Origin: JBAXPV01 sp037132075
GTDB lineage: Bacteria; Bacteroidota; Bacteroidia; Bacteroidales; CAIXZF01
Assembly (NCBI GenBank): GCA_037132075.1
Contig: JBAXPV010000018.1
Span: forward strand, 1-64,000
Direction: 5' to 3'
DNA length: 64,000 bases
Shown one piece after another: positions 8,413 to 17,839 of the stretch (position 1 is the stretch's first letter; the number at the start of each line of letters is the position of its first letter). Both the position numbers and the translations under genes were made by a program. The notes beneath the pieces were generated by a model, which saw only the letters and a list, made by a program, of their open reading frames with translations, had not been told where the DNA came from and did not search any database.

Positions 8413-9003
8413 TTATTTGCAGAGTTCTCCCTGAGGTGCTTTTGGGTTCGGAGGGTTCGTCCCCCTGAGGCTGAGGATATAACTGGCAACTTGTTTGATC
8501 TGATCAGCGCTTAGTTGTGCTTTCCAGGAAATCATCCCTTTTTCAGGGACTCCATTTGTAATCGTAGTGTACACCTTTTTTATACCGCATCCGTGGATCC
8601 AGTAGTCATCGGTGAGGTTTGGCCCTACAACTCCTTGTCCTTGTGCCAGGTGGCAAACCACGCAGTTCTTGGCAAAGATCTCCTTTCCGGCGGTCATGCT
8701 GGCCGGGTCTGTCAAAGCGACCAGGCTTGCAGTGTCAAGTGCATTGGCTCCGGGAGCATTCTTATAAAGATCAGCTGCTGCTTTCATCTCATTCTTATAC
8801 TCCTGGTCTTGCAAAGGAGCTTTTAAGAAGTGATAGTTAACAATATAAGCGACTGCAAAGACAATTGTGATATAAAACAACCACAACCACCACTTTGGCA
8901 GCTTGTTATCTAACTCCTTGATGTTGTCATATTCATGACCGGAAATGATGGTGTCACCGGTCAATTCATCTTTTTCTATGGGGTGGTTTTCGTGAACGTC
9001 CAT
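8413..9003 (-). CDS. ccoP: cbb3 oxidase subunit III, monoheme CcoP
   Basis: This 196-residue protein has a cytosolic N-terminus, one transmembrane helix at about 37-57 (PKWWLWLFYITIVF) and one cytochrome c domain with CVVCH at 114-118. Classical proteobacterial CcoP has two heme motifs; only one is present here. The N-terminal LDNKLPKWW segment is diagnostic of CcoP. It passes electrons from soluble or membrane cytochromes to CcoO. Confidence 0.93.
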   Translation of the reverse strand: MDVHENHPIEKDELTGDTIISGHEYDNIKELDNKLPKWWLWLFYITIVFAVAYIVNYHFLKAPLQDQEYKNEMKAAADLYKNAPGANALDTASLVALTDPASMTAGKEIFAKNCVVCHLAQGQGVVGPNLTDDYWIHGCGIKKVYTTITNGVPEKGMISWKAQLSADQIKQVASYILSLRGTNPPNPKAPQGELCK

Positions 9004-9006
9004 GAT

Positions 9007-9207
9007 TTATTTTTTTAATTCGTTTTCCTGAAATGATTGGATATGATCTTCTTCCACAAATGGCAATCGGCTGAATGAGTCTGCTTCTTCTTTCGGGATT
9101 TTCATCGTATGAAGAAAAATCACCGTAAAAAACGCCAGGAACACCAGCAATGCCAGGATAGAGTATATTTCAACTCCTTGTATGGAAGAAAGAATTTGCC
9201 TGAGCAT
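9007..9207 (-). CDS. ccoQ: Small cbb3 oxidase membrane subunit, CcoQ-like
   Basis: A 66-residue protein with one transmembrane helix (about 13-33) and a charged C-terminus. It is placed exactly between ccoNO and ccoP, with 3-6 nt gaps. CcoQ stabilises cbb3 oxidase in other bacteria. The call rests mainly on size, topology and position because the family is poorly conserved. Confidence 0.8.
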   Translation of the reverse strand: MLRQILSSIQGVEIYSILALLVFLAFFTVIFLHTMKIPKEEADSFSRLPFVEEDHIQSFQENELKK

Positions 9208-9212
9208 AGCGC

Positions 9213-11369
9213 CTATTTGTTTGGAGTAACAGAAGCGGTGGCTGGCTTGGTGATGTCGGTGCCGAGGCGTTGCACGTATGCAATCAGCGCAATCACTTCC
9301 TTATTGGCCGGGGTATTGATACCGGCAGCTTTCAGGTCATCTGCGATCATCTGGGCCTGTTTCATCAGGTCATCATTTGCTTTGAGGTCATATCCAGCGG
9401 GATAAGGCACACCCAAAGTTTGCATCACCCTGATTTTCTTGGGTGTCGAGCTGATGTCGAGGTCGTTGGCAAGTAACCATTTGAACGATGGCATGATAGA
9501 CTGCTCATTAAGTTTCTGAGGGCTCTCAAAATGCCTGTAATGCCATGAATTTGGTTTGTACTGACGACCGGTTTTGACACCTTCACGGGCAAGATCAGGC
9601 CCGTTACGTTTTGAGCCAAACTGGAATGGATGGTCATAGACGAATTCACCTGCTTTTGAATATTCGCCATAACGCTCTGTTTCAGACCGGAAAGGCCGGA
9701 TCATCTGGGAATGACAGGTATAACAACCTTCACGAACATAGATGTCACGCCCCTGGAGTTCCAATGGCGTATAAGGCTGAACGCTGGCGATAGTTGGGAT
9801 GTTGCTCTTGATGAGGTACATAGGGATGATTTCCAATGCCCCGCCAATTAAAACGACAAGCAGTGATAAGACCATAAACTGAACGGGTTTGCGCTCAAGC
9901 CATCTGTGTTTGCTTTCGCCGGCAAGCCTGCTGCCCGCAATGGCTGATAATGCAGGTGCAGAAGCAGCTTCATCAGCTACCAATTTTCCTGATTTTACAG
10001 TTTTCGCAATATTAAAGATCCCGATGATAACACCAAGGATGTAAAGACTGCCACCAATGGCACGGCCTGCATACATCGGCATGATCTGGGTTACAGTTTC
10101 CAGGAAGTTGGGATAGCGTAAAACTCCTTCAGGTGTGAACTCTTTCCACATCAGGAACTGAGTAACAGCACCCCAATATAAAGGAACTGCATAGAAAATG
10201 ATGCCCAGTGTACCAATCCAAAAATGGGTATTGGCAAGTTTCTTAGAATATAATTTCGTGCCAAAAATCACAGGAATCAGCCAATACAACATTCCAAAGG
10301 TTAAGAATCCATTCCAGCCAAGTGCGCCAATATGAGCATGGGCAACGGTCCAGTCGGTGAAATGGGAAATGGCATTGACTGACTTAAGTGACATCAATGG
10401 ACCTTCAAAAGTGGACATGCCATAAGCAGTGACAGCCACGACCATGAATTTCAGAACCGGCTCCTCACGAACGCGGTCCCAGGCACCCCTGAGCGTTAAC
10501 AGTCCATTGACCATACCGCCCCAGGAAGGAGCAATCAGCATAATTGAAAATACAGTTCCAAGTGATTGGGCCCAGTCGGGCAAAGAAGAGTTTAACAAAT
10601 GATGTGGCCCTGCCCAGATATACAAGAAGATCAACGCCCAGAAGTGAATGATGGAAAGACGGTAAGAGAAAACAGGGCGGTTAGCCGCTTTGGGAAGGAA
10701 GTAATACATCAAGCCCAGATATGGGGTAGTAAGGAAGAATGCAACAGCATTATGGCCATACCACCACTGAACCAGGGCATCCTGGACACCGGCATAAATA
10801 GGATAGCTTTTCAGTAAATCAACAGGAATTGCCAGTGAATTGACAATGTGCAAGATAGCAACAGTAACGAAAGTAGCAATGTAAAACCAAATAGCTACAT
10901 AAATATGGCTTACCCTTCTTTTCAGAATCGTGCCAAACATATTCCAGCCAAAAATAACCCAGATTCCAGCAACAAGGATGTCAATAGGCCATTCCAGTTC
11001 AGCATATTCCTTGCCTGTAGTCACGCCAAAAGCGAAGGACAATGCTGCTAAGACAATGATCAGCTGCCAACCCCAAAAGTGGATTTTGCTGAGGACATCG
11101 CTGAACATCCGGGCTTTCGTCAGTCGTTGCAGTGAATAATAAACCCCTGTATAGATACCATTGCCTACAAAGGCAAAGATTACAGCATTGGTGTGGATCG
11201 GCCGGATCCGCCCAAAGGTGGTGTAAGGGATATTGAATGTAAGTCCCGGCCAGAGAAACTGCAAGGCTACATATAAGCCTACTAGCATCCCGATCAGTCC
11301 CCAGAACAATGTCGCAAAGGCAAAGTTCTTGACAATCCTGTTGTCATAGTAAAATGTCTGGTTCTCCAT
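9213..11369 (-). CDS. ccoNO: cbb3-type cytochrome c oxidase, fused catalytic subunit I and II (CcoN-CcoO)
   Basis: The 718-residue protein joins two subunits. Residues 1 to about 470 are the twelve-helix CcoN part, with VYYSLQRL, WWYGHNAVAFFLT and HAHIGALGWNG histidine segments for the hemes and copper B. A linker of about 40 residues follows. Then comes CcoO, with a membrane anchor and the heme c site REGCYTCHSQMIRP near residue 550. The fused form is common in Bacteroidota. The enzyme reduces oxygen with high affinity and pumps protons. It is the core of the locus ccoS-NO-Q-P-G-H. Confidence 0.95.
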   Translation of the reverse strand: MENQTFYYDNRIVKNFAFATLFWGLIGMLVGLYVALQFLWPGLTFNIPYTTFGRIRPIHTNAVIFAFVGNGIYTGVYYSLQRLTKARMFSDVLSKIHFWGWQLIIVLAALSFAFGVTTGKEYAELEWPIDILVAGIWVIFGWNMFGTILKRRVSHIYVAIWFYIATFVTVAILHIVNSLAIPVDLLKSYPIYAGVQDALVQWWYGHNAVAFFLTTPYLGLMYYFLPKAANRPVFSYRLSIIHFWALIFLYIWAGPHHLLNSSLPDWAQSLGTVFSIMLIAPSWGGMVNGLLTLRGAWDRVREEPVLKFMVVAVTAYGMSTFEGPLMSLKSVNAISHFTDWTVAHAHIGALGWNGFLTFGMLYWLIPVIFGTKLYSKKLANTHFWIGTLGIIFYAVPLYWGAVTQFLMWKEFTPEGVLRYPNFLETVTQIMPMYAGRAIGGSLYILGVIIGIFNIAKTVKSGKLVADEAASAPALSAIAGSRLAGESKHRWLERKPVQFMVLSLLVVLIGGALEIIPMYLIKSNIPTIASVQPYTPLELQGRDIYVREGCYTCHSQMIRPFRSETERYGEYSKAGEFVYDHPFQFGSKRNGPDLAREGVKTGRQYKPNSWHYRHFESPQKLNEQSIMPSFKWLLANDLDISSTPKKIRVMQTLGVPYPAGYDLKANDDLMKQAQMIADDLKAAGINTPANKEVIALIAYVQRLGTDITKPATASVTPNK

Positions 11370-11372
11370 ATA

Positions 11373-11585
11373 TTATATTTTGTTTGTTTGGGTTGTTGAT
11401 TTCGGGGAAACGGCGGAAATATCCGTTTCGTCAATGGCCGCAGGCTTTTCATCATCAAAAAGTATCCTGACTGCTGGGCCGTAGTCATCATCGTATTGAC
11501 CTGAGCGAACAGACCAGATAAAGGCGATCAGGAAGCCAATCGCAACGGCAACACTGAACCCAATTAAAACGAGAACTACACTCAT
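11373..11585 (-). CDS. ccoS: cbb3 oxidase maturation protein CcoS
   Basis: This 70-residue protein starts with one transmembrane helix (MSVVLVLIGFSVAVAIGFL) followed by FIWSVRSGQYDD. The SGQ(Y/F)DD motif right after the helix is the signature of CcoS. CcoS is needed for cofactor insertion into cbb3 oxidase. It is the first gene of the cco operon, 3 nt before ccoNO. No clear TAnnTTTG box lies directly upstream. Confidence 0.93.
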   Translation of the reverse strand: MSVVLVLIGFSVAVAIGFLIAFIWSVRSGQYDDDYGPAVRILFDDEKPAAIDETDISAVSPKSTTQTNKI

Positions 11586-11721
11586 ATTTGAATTTAAAAA
11601 ATCAAAAATGAGAATATTCCGGTAGTTATCTACCTAAATATGCCGTTATTTTATTCACAATAAGTAATTTGAAAAGATTCTAAATAGTGTTGATGCGTAA
11701 GTGTCATATGATCAGATGTTT

Positions 11722-11755
11722 GTGAGTAAATGCTCACTTGGAGGCGAATGAGCAT
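11722..11755. promoter_or_regulatory. Overlapping inverted repeats upstream of the cco operon
   Basis: ATGCTCA (11730-11736) and TGAGCAT (11749-11755) form a 7-bp inverted repeat with 12 nt between. GTGAG..CTCAC (11722-11737) overlaps it. The site is about 145 bp upstream of ccoS. A similar TGCTCA..TGAGCA pair stands upstream of actA (35565-35585). This could be an operator. The rest of 11586-11868 shows no gene; it is AT-rich. Confidence 0.3.
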
Positions 11756-11868
11756 ATTCCAACTGACGCCAGTTTGGGATTCGTTTTTGTATTTTATTGT
11801 TTTTGGACAAGATTGTTAAATGTTTTGTAAGTTTGACATGAAATATCATTATAACATAGGCATATTAC

Positions 11869-12329
11869 ATGGTACTTGAGAGTGTAAATACAGCTGAAAT
11901 TGTTGAGTTACTGAGCTATTTTCCTGTTGTTGGTTTAAATGGCTACAGAACTTTATAAAAACTTATGTAGAAAGAGATATCCCTTTGCTTGGTCTCAAAG
12001 CTGATCCGATCATCCTGGAAAAGTTCATCAGGATGATGGCAGTTTCACAGGGTAATTTATTGAGTGCTGAGAATTTTTCCCGATCATTAGCATTAAATTC
12101 TGCGACGATAAGTAAATACCTCAACTTTTTAGAGCAGGCTTTTTTATTGTATCGGTTAAAGCCATTTACGAAAAATCTGAGAAAAAGACTTGTAAAGTCA
12201 CCTAAAAATGTATAAAATAATTTTCTTTTCATTCCGGGCGACGATGATTATCAATTAAACGAAAAGATACGCGTCGCCGGCTTAAATCGATTTATTCTTA
12301 CAATCCTTCCAAAGTTGATATCGAAATAA
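11869..12329 (+). pseudogene. Decayed AAA ATPase (DUF4143 family) with internal deletions
   Basis: Three separate pieces of one protein family can be read. From 11869 an ATG frame reads MVLES.. then ELLSYFPVVGLNG, resembling the start of these ATPases just before the P-loop. From about 11934, in another frame, WLQNFIKTYVERDIPLLGL, then SATISKYLNFLEQAFLLYRL and KRLVKSPKN match the DUF4143 domain. After a stop at 12213-12215 the same frame continues with FIPGDDDYQLNEKIRVAG, which resembles the extreme C-terminus. The P-loop region and most of the C-terminal half are missing. Intact relatives are roughly 380-400 residues. This gene is dead. Confidence 0.75.
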
Positions 12330-12360
12330 TCTAGCCATAGATTTTTGACACTCACTTCAC

Positions 12361-14775
12361 TTATGCTGCATTCACTTCCATCCCAGAACGCTGAGCCAGA
12401 ATCCTCGTCGATATTGTCACAAATGCCACCACCGTAACCGAACTCAATGGCATCAGAATCGCAGCAATTAAAGGAGTCATCAAGCCCATACAGGCAATAG
12501 TGACTCCTGTAATATTGTATGCCAAAGAGACAAACAGACTTGCCTTGACGATGCGCATGCTGGTACGGGTGAAATTTAAAAAGTCTGATAGCTGGTGGAA
12601 TTTTTTGGAATCCAATATGGCATCACAGGCAGGGGAGAAGTGATAGACATTGTCAGCGATGGTAATTCCGGCATTGCTTTCCAGCAAAGCACCGGCATCA
12701 TTGAGCCCGTCGCCTACCATAAGTACTCTGTTTCCTGCCGCTTTCAGATTACGGATATAGTGTAGCTTGTCATGAGGACTTTGGTTGAATTTGAGTTGCC
12801 CGGGTGTCCCGAAAATCGGCAGCAGTGCTTCAGCTTCTGAGTCATTATCCCCCGACAACAAGTGAAGTTCGTTCTCTTGTCCAAGGGATTGCATCACAGC
12901 TCTCATCCCTTCGCGGTATTTGTTTTTCAGGAGGATAAAGCCCAGGTCATAACCGTCAATGTTTACAAAAACTTTACTTCCCGATACAAGAGGTTTTGCA
13001 TCTGCGGTGCCTGTAAAAACTGCAGATCCCAGCTTCAGCTGTCTTCCTCTGATCTCGCCTTCAATTCCCAGGGATATCCGTTCCTGGAAATTGCCGACCT
13101 CTTCTGTTTCTTTATCGCTTAATGAATTGTAAATCGCAGTGCTGGAAGGATGTGTCGACTGTTTCACCAGGGAACGGATCAAGCCAAGCTCCGCTGCCTG
13201 GGCATTTAAAAAGCTGAAGTCGAGTTCAAATTTGTCGTTTTGTGTTAGTGTGCCGGTTTTGTCGAATACGATGACATGGGTCTTGGCGAGGGTTTCGACC
13301 ACATCTGTTTTCTTGAGGTAGAAGCCATTTCGTCCGAAAATCCTCATGGTGCTTCCGAATGCGAAGGGTAGTGTAAGGGCCAGGGCACATGGACAAGCGA
13401 CGATGAGTATGGAGGTAAATACATTCAGTGCTTGTGAAGGATCCAGGTAAAGCCAGGTGCTGCCAGCCCCAATGGCGATGATGACCACGGCAAGGGTGAA
13501 GTTCCGGCTTATCTTTTGGATGTAAGTGTCGAGATGTCCTACGTTGCTGGGTTTCGCGGTATCCTGGTTCCAGAGTTCGGTGAGATAACTTTGGGAAACT
13601 TCTTTTTCGATGATGAGCTCAATGGCAGTACCCATCTGCTTTCCACCTGCAAAAACCCGTTCCCCGCTTTCCTTGTGGATCGGTGAAGATTCTCCGCTTA
13701 CGAAGCTATAGTCAATATTCCCGTCACCCTTTACCAGGATCGCATCGGCAGGAATCAGCTCCCTGTTTCTGACAAGGATTCGCATCCCGGCTTTTACATT
13801 ACTGATGGAGACCAATCTTTCGCTGCCGTCTTCCTCAATGACACTGGCCGAGATCGGGAAATAGGACTGGTAATCCCGTTCAAATGACAATGCGCTGTAT
13901 GATTTGCTTTGGTACCAGCGGCCGATCAGCAGGAAAAAGATCAGTCCTGCCAATGAATCCATAAACCCTGACCCCACACCCGTGATGATGTCAAATGCTG
14001 AGCGACCGAATAAAGCGAGGATTCCCAAGGCTATCGGGACATCGATGCTGATCTGTCTCTTGCGTAAGCCTTTCCATGCCGAGATGAGATAGTCGGAACC
14101 GGAATAAAAAGCTACAGGCAAGGCAAAGAGGAGGTTCAGCCAGCGGAGGTTCTCTCGTATCATGTTCTCCACACTGTCGTCAACTGAAAGATATTCCGGG
14201 AAACTAAAAAGCATGATATTCCCAAAGCAAAAACCGGCGATTCCTAATTTTATGTAAATGGAGTGGTTTGCCTGACGGGCGTTTTTCTCCTGCAGGCTGC
14301 CCATATTGAGTTGCGGGATGTAATGCACAGAAGCCAGCAATTCCACGACTTTTCGCAGACTGATTTCTTCCTCCCTGAAGGTGATGGTGATTTCTTTACG
14401 GGTAAAATTCACAGTCGACTGTATGATCCCTTTTTCAAAACGATGCAGGTTCTCTAAAAGCCAGATACAACTGCTACAGTGGATCGCCGGGATAAAAAGT
14501 CTTACTTTACTGATGCCTCCATCGGAGAATTCCAGCAACTTTTTGCGAATGTCATCAAGTTCAAGAAAGGCATAACGCTTTCCCAATTCCGACTCTTTTA
14601 CTTTGATCCCTGGATGATCCTGTAAATTATAGTATTCACAAGAGGGACTCTGGCTTAAAATCTCGTAAACGGTTGTGCAGCCACTACAACAAAAGTTCTT
14701 TTCGTCGAACAGAATTGGCTGCGGGTTACAGTCTTCACCGCAATGGTAACAGGGAATGAGGGGATTCTTTTGCAT
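12361..14775 (-). CDS. ccoI: Copper-transporting P1B-type ATPase, CcoI/FixI type
   Basis: Start at MQKNPLIPCYHC (804 residues), 11 nt downstream of a promoter -7 box. The N-terminus has a cysteine-rich domain (CYHCGEDC, then CCSGCTTVYEIL) followed by an HMA-like domain with IHCSSCIWLLENL. Catalytic motifs: VACPCALALTL (metal-binding CPC) near residue 460, DKTGT (phosphorylation) near 500 and GDGLNDA near 688. This arrangement is typical of ATPases that supply copper for cbb3 oxidase assembly. It lies 0.8 kb upstream of the cco operon on the same strand, separated by a dead gene. Confidence 0.93.
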   Translation of the reverse strand: MQKNPLIPCYHCGEDCNPQPILFDEKNFCCSGCTTVYEILSQSPSCEYYNLQDHPGIKVKESELGKRYAFLELDDIRKKLLEFSDGGISKVRLFIPAIHCSSCIWLLENLHRFEKGIIQSTVNFTRKEITITFREEEISLRKVVELLASVHYIPQLNMGSLQEKNARQANHSIYIKLGIAGFCFGNIMLFSFPEYLSVDDSVENMIRENLRWLNLLFALPVAFYSGSDYLISAWKGLRKRQISIDVPIALGILALFGRSAFDIITGVGSGFMDSLAGLIFFLLIGRWYQSKSYSALSFERDYQSYFPISASVIEEDGSERLVSISNVKAGMRILVRNRELIPADAILVKGDGNIDYSFVSGESSPIHKESGERVFAGGKQMGTAIELIIEKEVSQSYLTELWNQDTAKPSNVGHLDTYIQKISRNFTLAVVIIAIGAGSTWLYLDPSQALNVFTSILIVACPCALALTLPFAFGSTMRIFGRNGFYLKKTDVVETLAKTHVIVFDKTGTLTQNDKFELDFSFLNAQAAELGLIRSLVKQSTHPSSTAIYNSLSDKETEEVGNFQERISLGIEGEIRGRQLKLGSAVFTGTADAKPLVSGSKVFVNIDGYDLGFILLKNKYREGMRAVMQSLGQENELHLLSGDNDSEAEALLPIFGTPGQLKFNQSPHDKLHYIRNLKAAGNRVLMVGDGLNDAGALLESNAGITIADNVYHFSPACDAILDSKKFHQLSDFLNFTRTSMRIVKASLFVSLAYNITGVTIACMGLMTPLIAAILMPLSSVTVVAFVTISTRILAQRSGMEVNAA

Positions 14776-14786
14776 AATCTGAAGCA

Positions 14787-14794
14787 CAAAGATA
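14787..14794 (-). promoter_or_regulatory. Promoter -7 element for ccoI
   Basis: TATCTTTG on the minus strand matches TAnnTTTG and lies 11 nt before the chosen ccoI ATG. No good -33 TTTG is seen at the expected distance. It supports the shorter start. Confidence 0.5.
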
Positions 14795-14932
14795 GAATGA
14801 AACTATAATGTTTTGCACTGAAATGATGCTAAGTTTTTCCTATGCTGAGCCGTTTCCATTTTCTTTTGTCTCGCAAATTAGAACTTCAAAGTATACAGTT
14901 TCTTAATAAACTGAACATAAAACAGAAAATCC

Positions 14933-14940
14933 TATCTTTG
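14933..14940 (+). promoter_or_regulatory. Promoter -7 element for lpxC-fabZ
   Basis: TATCTTTG matches TAnnTTTG and ends 6 nt before the ATG at 14947. Transcription would begin at or almost at the start codon, giving a leaderless mRNA. A clear -33 element is missing. Confidence 0.5.
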
Positions 14941-14946
14941 CGCCCC

Positions 14947-16344
14947 ATGACGAACACACAAAAAACCCTGAAAACGGCTGTCACAGTATCAGGCACCGGT
15001 TTGCACACTGCAAACGTGGTAAACCTCACTTTCAAGCCGGCTCCGGCCAATTATGGTTACGTTTACAAACGAATTGACCTGGAAGGTCAACCGGAAATTA
15101 AAGTTGATGTTGATAATGTAATCGACACTTCCCGGGGAACTACCCTGGAAAAAAACGGTGCCCGCGTTGCCACCATTGAGCATCCATTAGCGGCCCTGGT
15201 CGGGCTTGGCATCGACAATTGCATCCTGGAAATGGATGGCATGGAGACACCAATCATGGATGGCAGCGCCAAGCCTTTCGTTGATGCAATCCTAATGGCT
15301 GGCATCGAAGATCTAGGCTGTCCCCGTAATTGGCTCGAGCTAAAAGCTCCTGTCACTTATACTGACCACGAACGCAAAGTAGAGCTCATCGCCTTACCAG
15401 CCGATGATTTCAGGTTGTCTGTAATGATTGATTTTGAGACTTCAGTGCTCGATACGCAGAATGCAGTGCTTGAATCTATTGATGATTTTAAAGACAATAT
15501 CTCCCAGTGCCGCACCTTCGTTTTTTTACATGAGCTTGAGTTCCTGATGAACAACAACCTCATCCAGGGCGGAGACCTTAGCAATGCCATTGTCTTTGTA
15601 AATCGTATTGTGAAACAGGATGAACTCGACCGCCTGGCTGATGTTTTGGGAAGACCCAGTGTACAAGTCACTAATAATGGTATCCTGAACAACCTGGAAC
15701 TTCATTTTCAGAATGAGCCTGCCCGTCATAAGTTGCTTGACATTATCGGTGATCTTTCTTTGATCGGACAGCCTCTGAAGGCGCATATCATCGCCCGTCG
15801 CCCGGGTCATGCTGCCAATGTGAAGTTGTCGAAAGCCATCCGGGATCATGTTGCCAAAGAAGCCAAGATTGTTAAGGCTCCTGTATATGATATTAACAAA
15901 GCCCCTATTTTTGATGTCAATGACGTAAAACGCTTTTTGCCGCACCGCCCTCCATTTCTCCTGGTCGATAAAATCATAGACATCTCAGATCATCATGTAA
16001 TTGGTGTGAAGAATGTGACCATCAACGAGGGCTTTTTTATCGGTCATTTCCCCAATGAGCCTGTCATGCCCGGCGTATTGATCGTCGAGGCTATGGCCCA
16101 AACCGGTGGAATTCTTGTATTGAGTACTGTTCCTGATCCCGGGAATTATGCCACCTATTTTCTTAAGATAACGGATGTGAAGTTTCGACATAAAGTTGTT
16201 CCGGGTGATACCCTCGTTTTAAAACTGGAGCTGATCTCCCCAATCAGACGTGGCATTTGCCACATGAGAGGCACTGCCTATGTCGGCGATAAAGTTGTGA
16301 CTGAGGCAGAGTTGCTGGCACAGATTGCCAAAATTACCAATTAA
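14947..16344 (+). CDS. lpxC: Bifunctional UDP-3-O-acyl-GlcNAc deacetylase / 3-hydroxyacyl-ACP dehydratase (LpxC-FabZ fusion)
   Basis: Start at MTNTQKTLKT (465 residues). The longer open frame includes the promoter, so it is rejected. Residues 1 to about 305 are LpxC, the zinc deacetylase that commits UDP-GlcNAc to lipid A. Motifs include ATIEHPLAALVGLGIDN, and AHIIARRPGHAA late in the domain. Residues about 320-465 are FabZ, with HRPPFLLVDKI and the active-site run HFPNEPVMPGVLIVEAMAQ. This fusion is a known Bacteroidota trait and links lipid A and fatty acid synthesis in one chain. lpxA follows after 12 nt. Confidence 0.95.
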   Translation: MTNTQKTLKTAVTVSGTGLHTANVVNLTFKPAPANYGYVYKRIDLEGQPEIKVDVDNVIDTSRGTTLEKNGARVATIEHPLAALVGLGIDNCILEMDGMETPIMDGSAKPFVDAILMAGIEDLGCPRNWLELKAPVTYTDHERKVELIALPADDFRLSVMIDFETSVLDTQNAVLESIDDFKDNISQCRTFVFLHELEFLMNNNLIQGGDLSNAIVFVNRIVKQDELDRLADVLGRPSVQVTNNGILNNLELHFQNEPARHKLLDIIGDLSLIGQPLKAHIIARRPGHAANVKLSKAIRDHVAKEAKIVKAPVYDINKAPIFDVNDVKRFLPHRPPFLLVDKIIDISDHHVIGVKNVTINEGFFIGHFPNEPVMPGVLIVEAMAQTGGILVLSTVPDPGNYATYFLKITDVKFRHKVVPGDTLVLKLELISPIRRGICHMRGTAYVGDKVVTEAELLAQIAKITN

Positions 16345-16356
16345 AAATCCTTGAGC

Positions 16357-17169
16357 ATGAATCAACCTTTAGCATATGTTCACCCACAGGCCAAAGTCGC
16401 GAAAAATGTCGTGATTGAACCTTTTGTCAATATCGAAGGCAATGTGGAAATCGGCGAAGGAACCTGGATCGGTTCCAATGTCACCATCATGGAAGGAGCC
16501 CGTATCGGCAAGAATTGCCGCATCTTTCCTGGGGCCGTAATTTCAGCAGTCCCCCAGGATCTGAAATACCAGGGCGAAGACTCTATCGTGAAAATCGGAG
16601 ATGGCACCACAATCCGTGAGTTCGTTACCATCAACCGCGGGACTAAAGCAAGCATGGAAACCGTGGTTGGCAGCAACTGCCTGCTGATGGCTTACGTGCA
16701 CATCGCCCATGACTGTATTATAGGAAATAACGTGATCATGGCGAATTGCGCCACCATGGCCGGCCATATCAGGGTGGATGATTATGCCATCATCGGGGGA
16801 TTGGTTGCAGTGCATCAGTTTGTCAACATCGGTTGTCATTCAATGATTTCAGGCGGGTCCCTGGTTCGTAAAGATGTGCCCCCTTACACCAAGGGTGCCC
16901 GCGAACCGCTGTCTTATGTTGGGGTGAATTCTATCGGTTTACGCCGCCGGGGTTTTACCAGCGAACAAATCAACCAGATCCAGGATATCTACCGTCTTAT
17001 TTACCTGAAAGGACTGAATACCAGTAGGGCCGTGGCTTATATTGAAGCAGAAATCCATGCCACACCTGAACGTGATGAGATCCTTTCCTTTATCAATGCC
17101 TCTCAAAGAGGCATTATGAAAGGCTATACCGGGAAACAGCCTGTTAAGGAAAAATCAGAATTAGAGTAG
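16357..17169 (+). CDS. lpxA: Acyl-ACP--UDP-N-acetylglucosamine O-acyltransferase
   Basis: Start at the ATG giving MNQPLAYVHP (270 residues); the frame also opens with TTG two codons earlier. The N-terminal two thirds is a left-handed beta-helix of hexapeptide repeats. The segment AYVHIAHDCIIGNNVIMAN holds the catalytic histidine. The C-terminal helical domain (from about residue 190) includes NSIGLRRRGF. LpxA attaches the first acyl chain in lipid A synthesis in the cytosol. It follows lpxC-fabZ, as usual in the phylum. Confidence 0.95.
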   Translation: MNQPLAYVHPQAKVAKNVVIEPFVNIEGNVEIGEGTWIGSNVTIMEGARIGKNCRIFPGAVISAVPQDLKYQGEDSIVKIGDGTTIREFVTINRGTKASMETVVGSNCLLMAYVHIAHDCIIGNNVIMANCATMAGHIRVDDYAIIGGLVAVHQFVNIGCHSMISGGSLVRKDVPPYTKGAREPLSYVGVNSIGLRRRGFTSEQINQIQDIYRLIYLKGLNTSRAVAYIEAEIHATPERDEILSFINASQRGIMKGYTGKQPVKEKSELE

Positions 17170-17191
17170 ATCGCCTTGCCTTCCGGCAGCG

Positions 17192-17827
17192 ATGAATTCT
17201 GTTTCCATGCAGATCACCCTCAGCAACATCGGAAAGAAGTACAATCAGGACTGGATCTTCCGCAATATTAATGCTGGTTTTACAGCAGGGGAGGCCTATG
17301 CGATCCTGGGATCGAATGGTTCCGGTAAATCTACTTTGTTACAGATCATCAGTGGTCGGGTGACACAGTCCTCAGGACTTAGGGCTTATTCCATTGCTGG
17401 CGTTGAGGTCTCAGAGGAGGATGTTTTTCGTCATCTTACGTTCGCCACGCCATACCAGGAACTGATTGAAGAATATACAGTGCAGGAGATGTTGAAGTTG
17501 CATCAGAAGTTAAAGCCATTGTTTTCGGGGATTGGAGAAAAGGAATTCCTCGACTTGCTCGCATTTCAGCGGATCAAAGACAAGCCAATACGGTATTTCT
17601 CATCCGGTATGAAACAAAGGGTGAAGCTCGCCTTCGCGATCCTGAGTGATGTCCCGCTGGTGTTGCTTGATGAGCCATGTTCAAATCTCGATCAACAGGG
17701 TATTGCGTGGTATCATGCCTTGGTGGAGAAATATCATGAAAACAGGCTCTTTATCGTATGCTCCAATCATGTGCAGGAAGAGATTGCCTTCTGTACACTA
17801 AAGCTGAATGTAAATGATTATAAGTAA
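17192..17827 (+). CDS. ABC transporter ATP-binding protein
   Basis: A 211-residue single ATPase domain. Walker A is GSNGSGKS at 40-47, the signature FSSGMKQRVKLAFAI is near residue 137, Walker B is LVLLDEPCSNLD near 157-168, and the switch histidine is in CSNHVQE. It lies 22 nt after lpxA and is probably co-transcribed. No permease gene is near. Its substrate is unknown; the CcmA/heme-exporter-like length and lipid A context do not settle it. Confidence 0.88.
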   Translation: MNSVSMQITLSNIGKKYNQDWIFRNINAGFTAGEAYAILGSNGSGKSTLLQIISGRVTQSSGLRAYSIAGVEVSEEDVFRHLTFATPYQELIEEYTVQEMLKLHQKLKPLFSGIGEKEFLDLLAFQRIKDKPIRYFSSGMKQRVKLAFAILSDVPLVLLDEPCSNLDQQGIAWYHALVEKYHENRLFIVCSNHVQEEIAFCTLKLNVNDYK

Positions 17828-17839
17828 ATGCGTCTCTTT

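Noticed and set aside
11963..12232. Minus-strand frame of 89 codons
   Set aside because: It is the shadow of the DUF4143 remnant on the plus strand, which has recognisable protein similarity.
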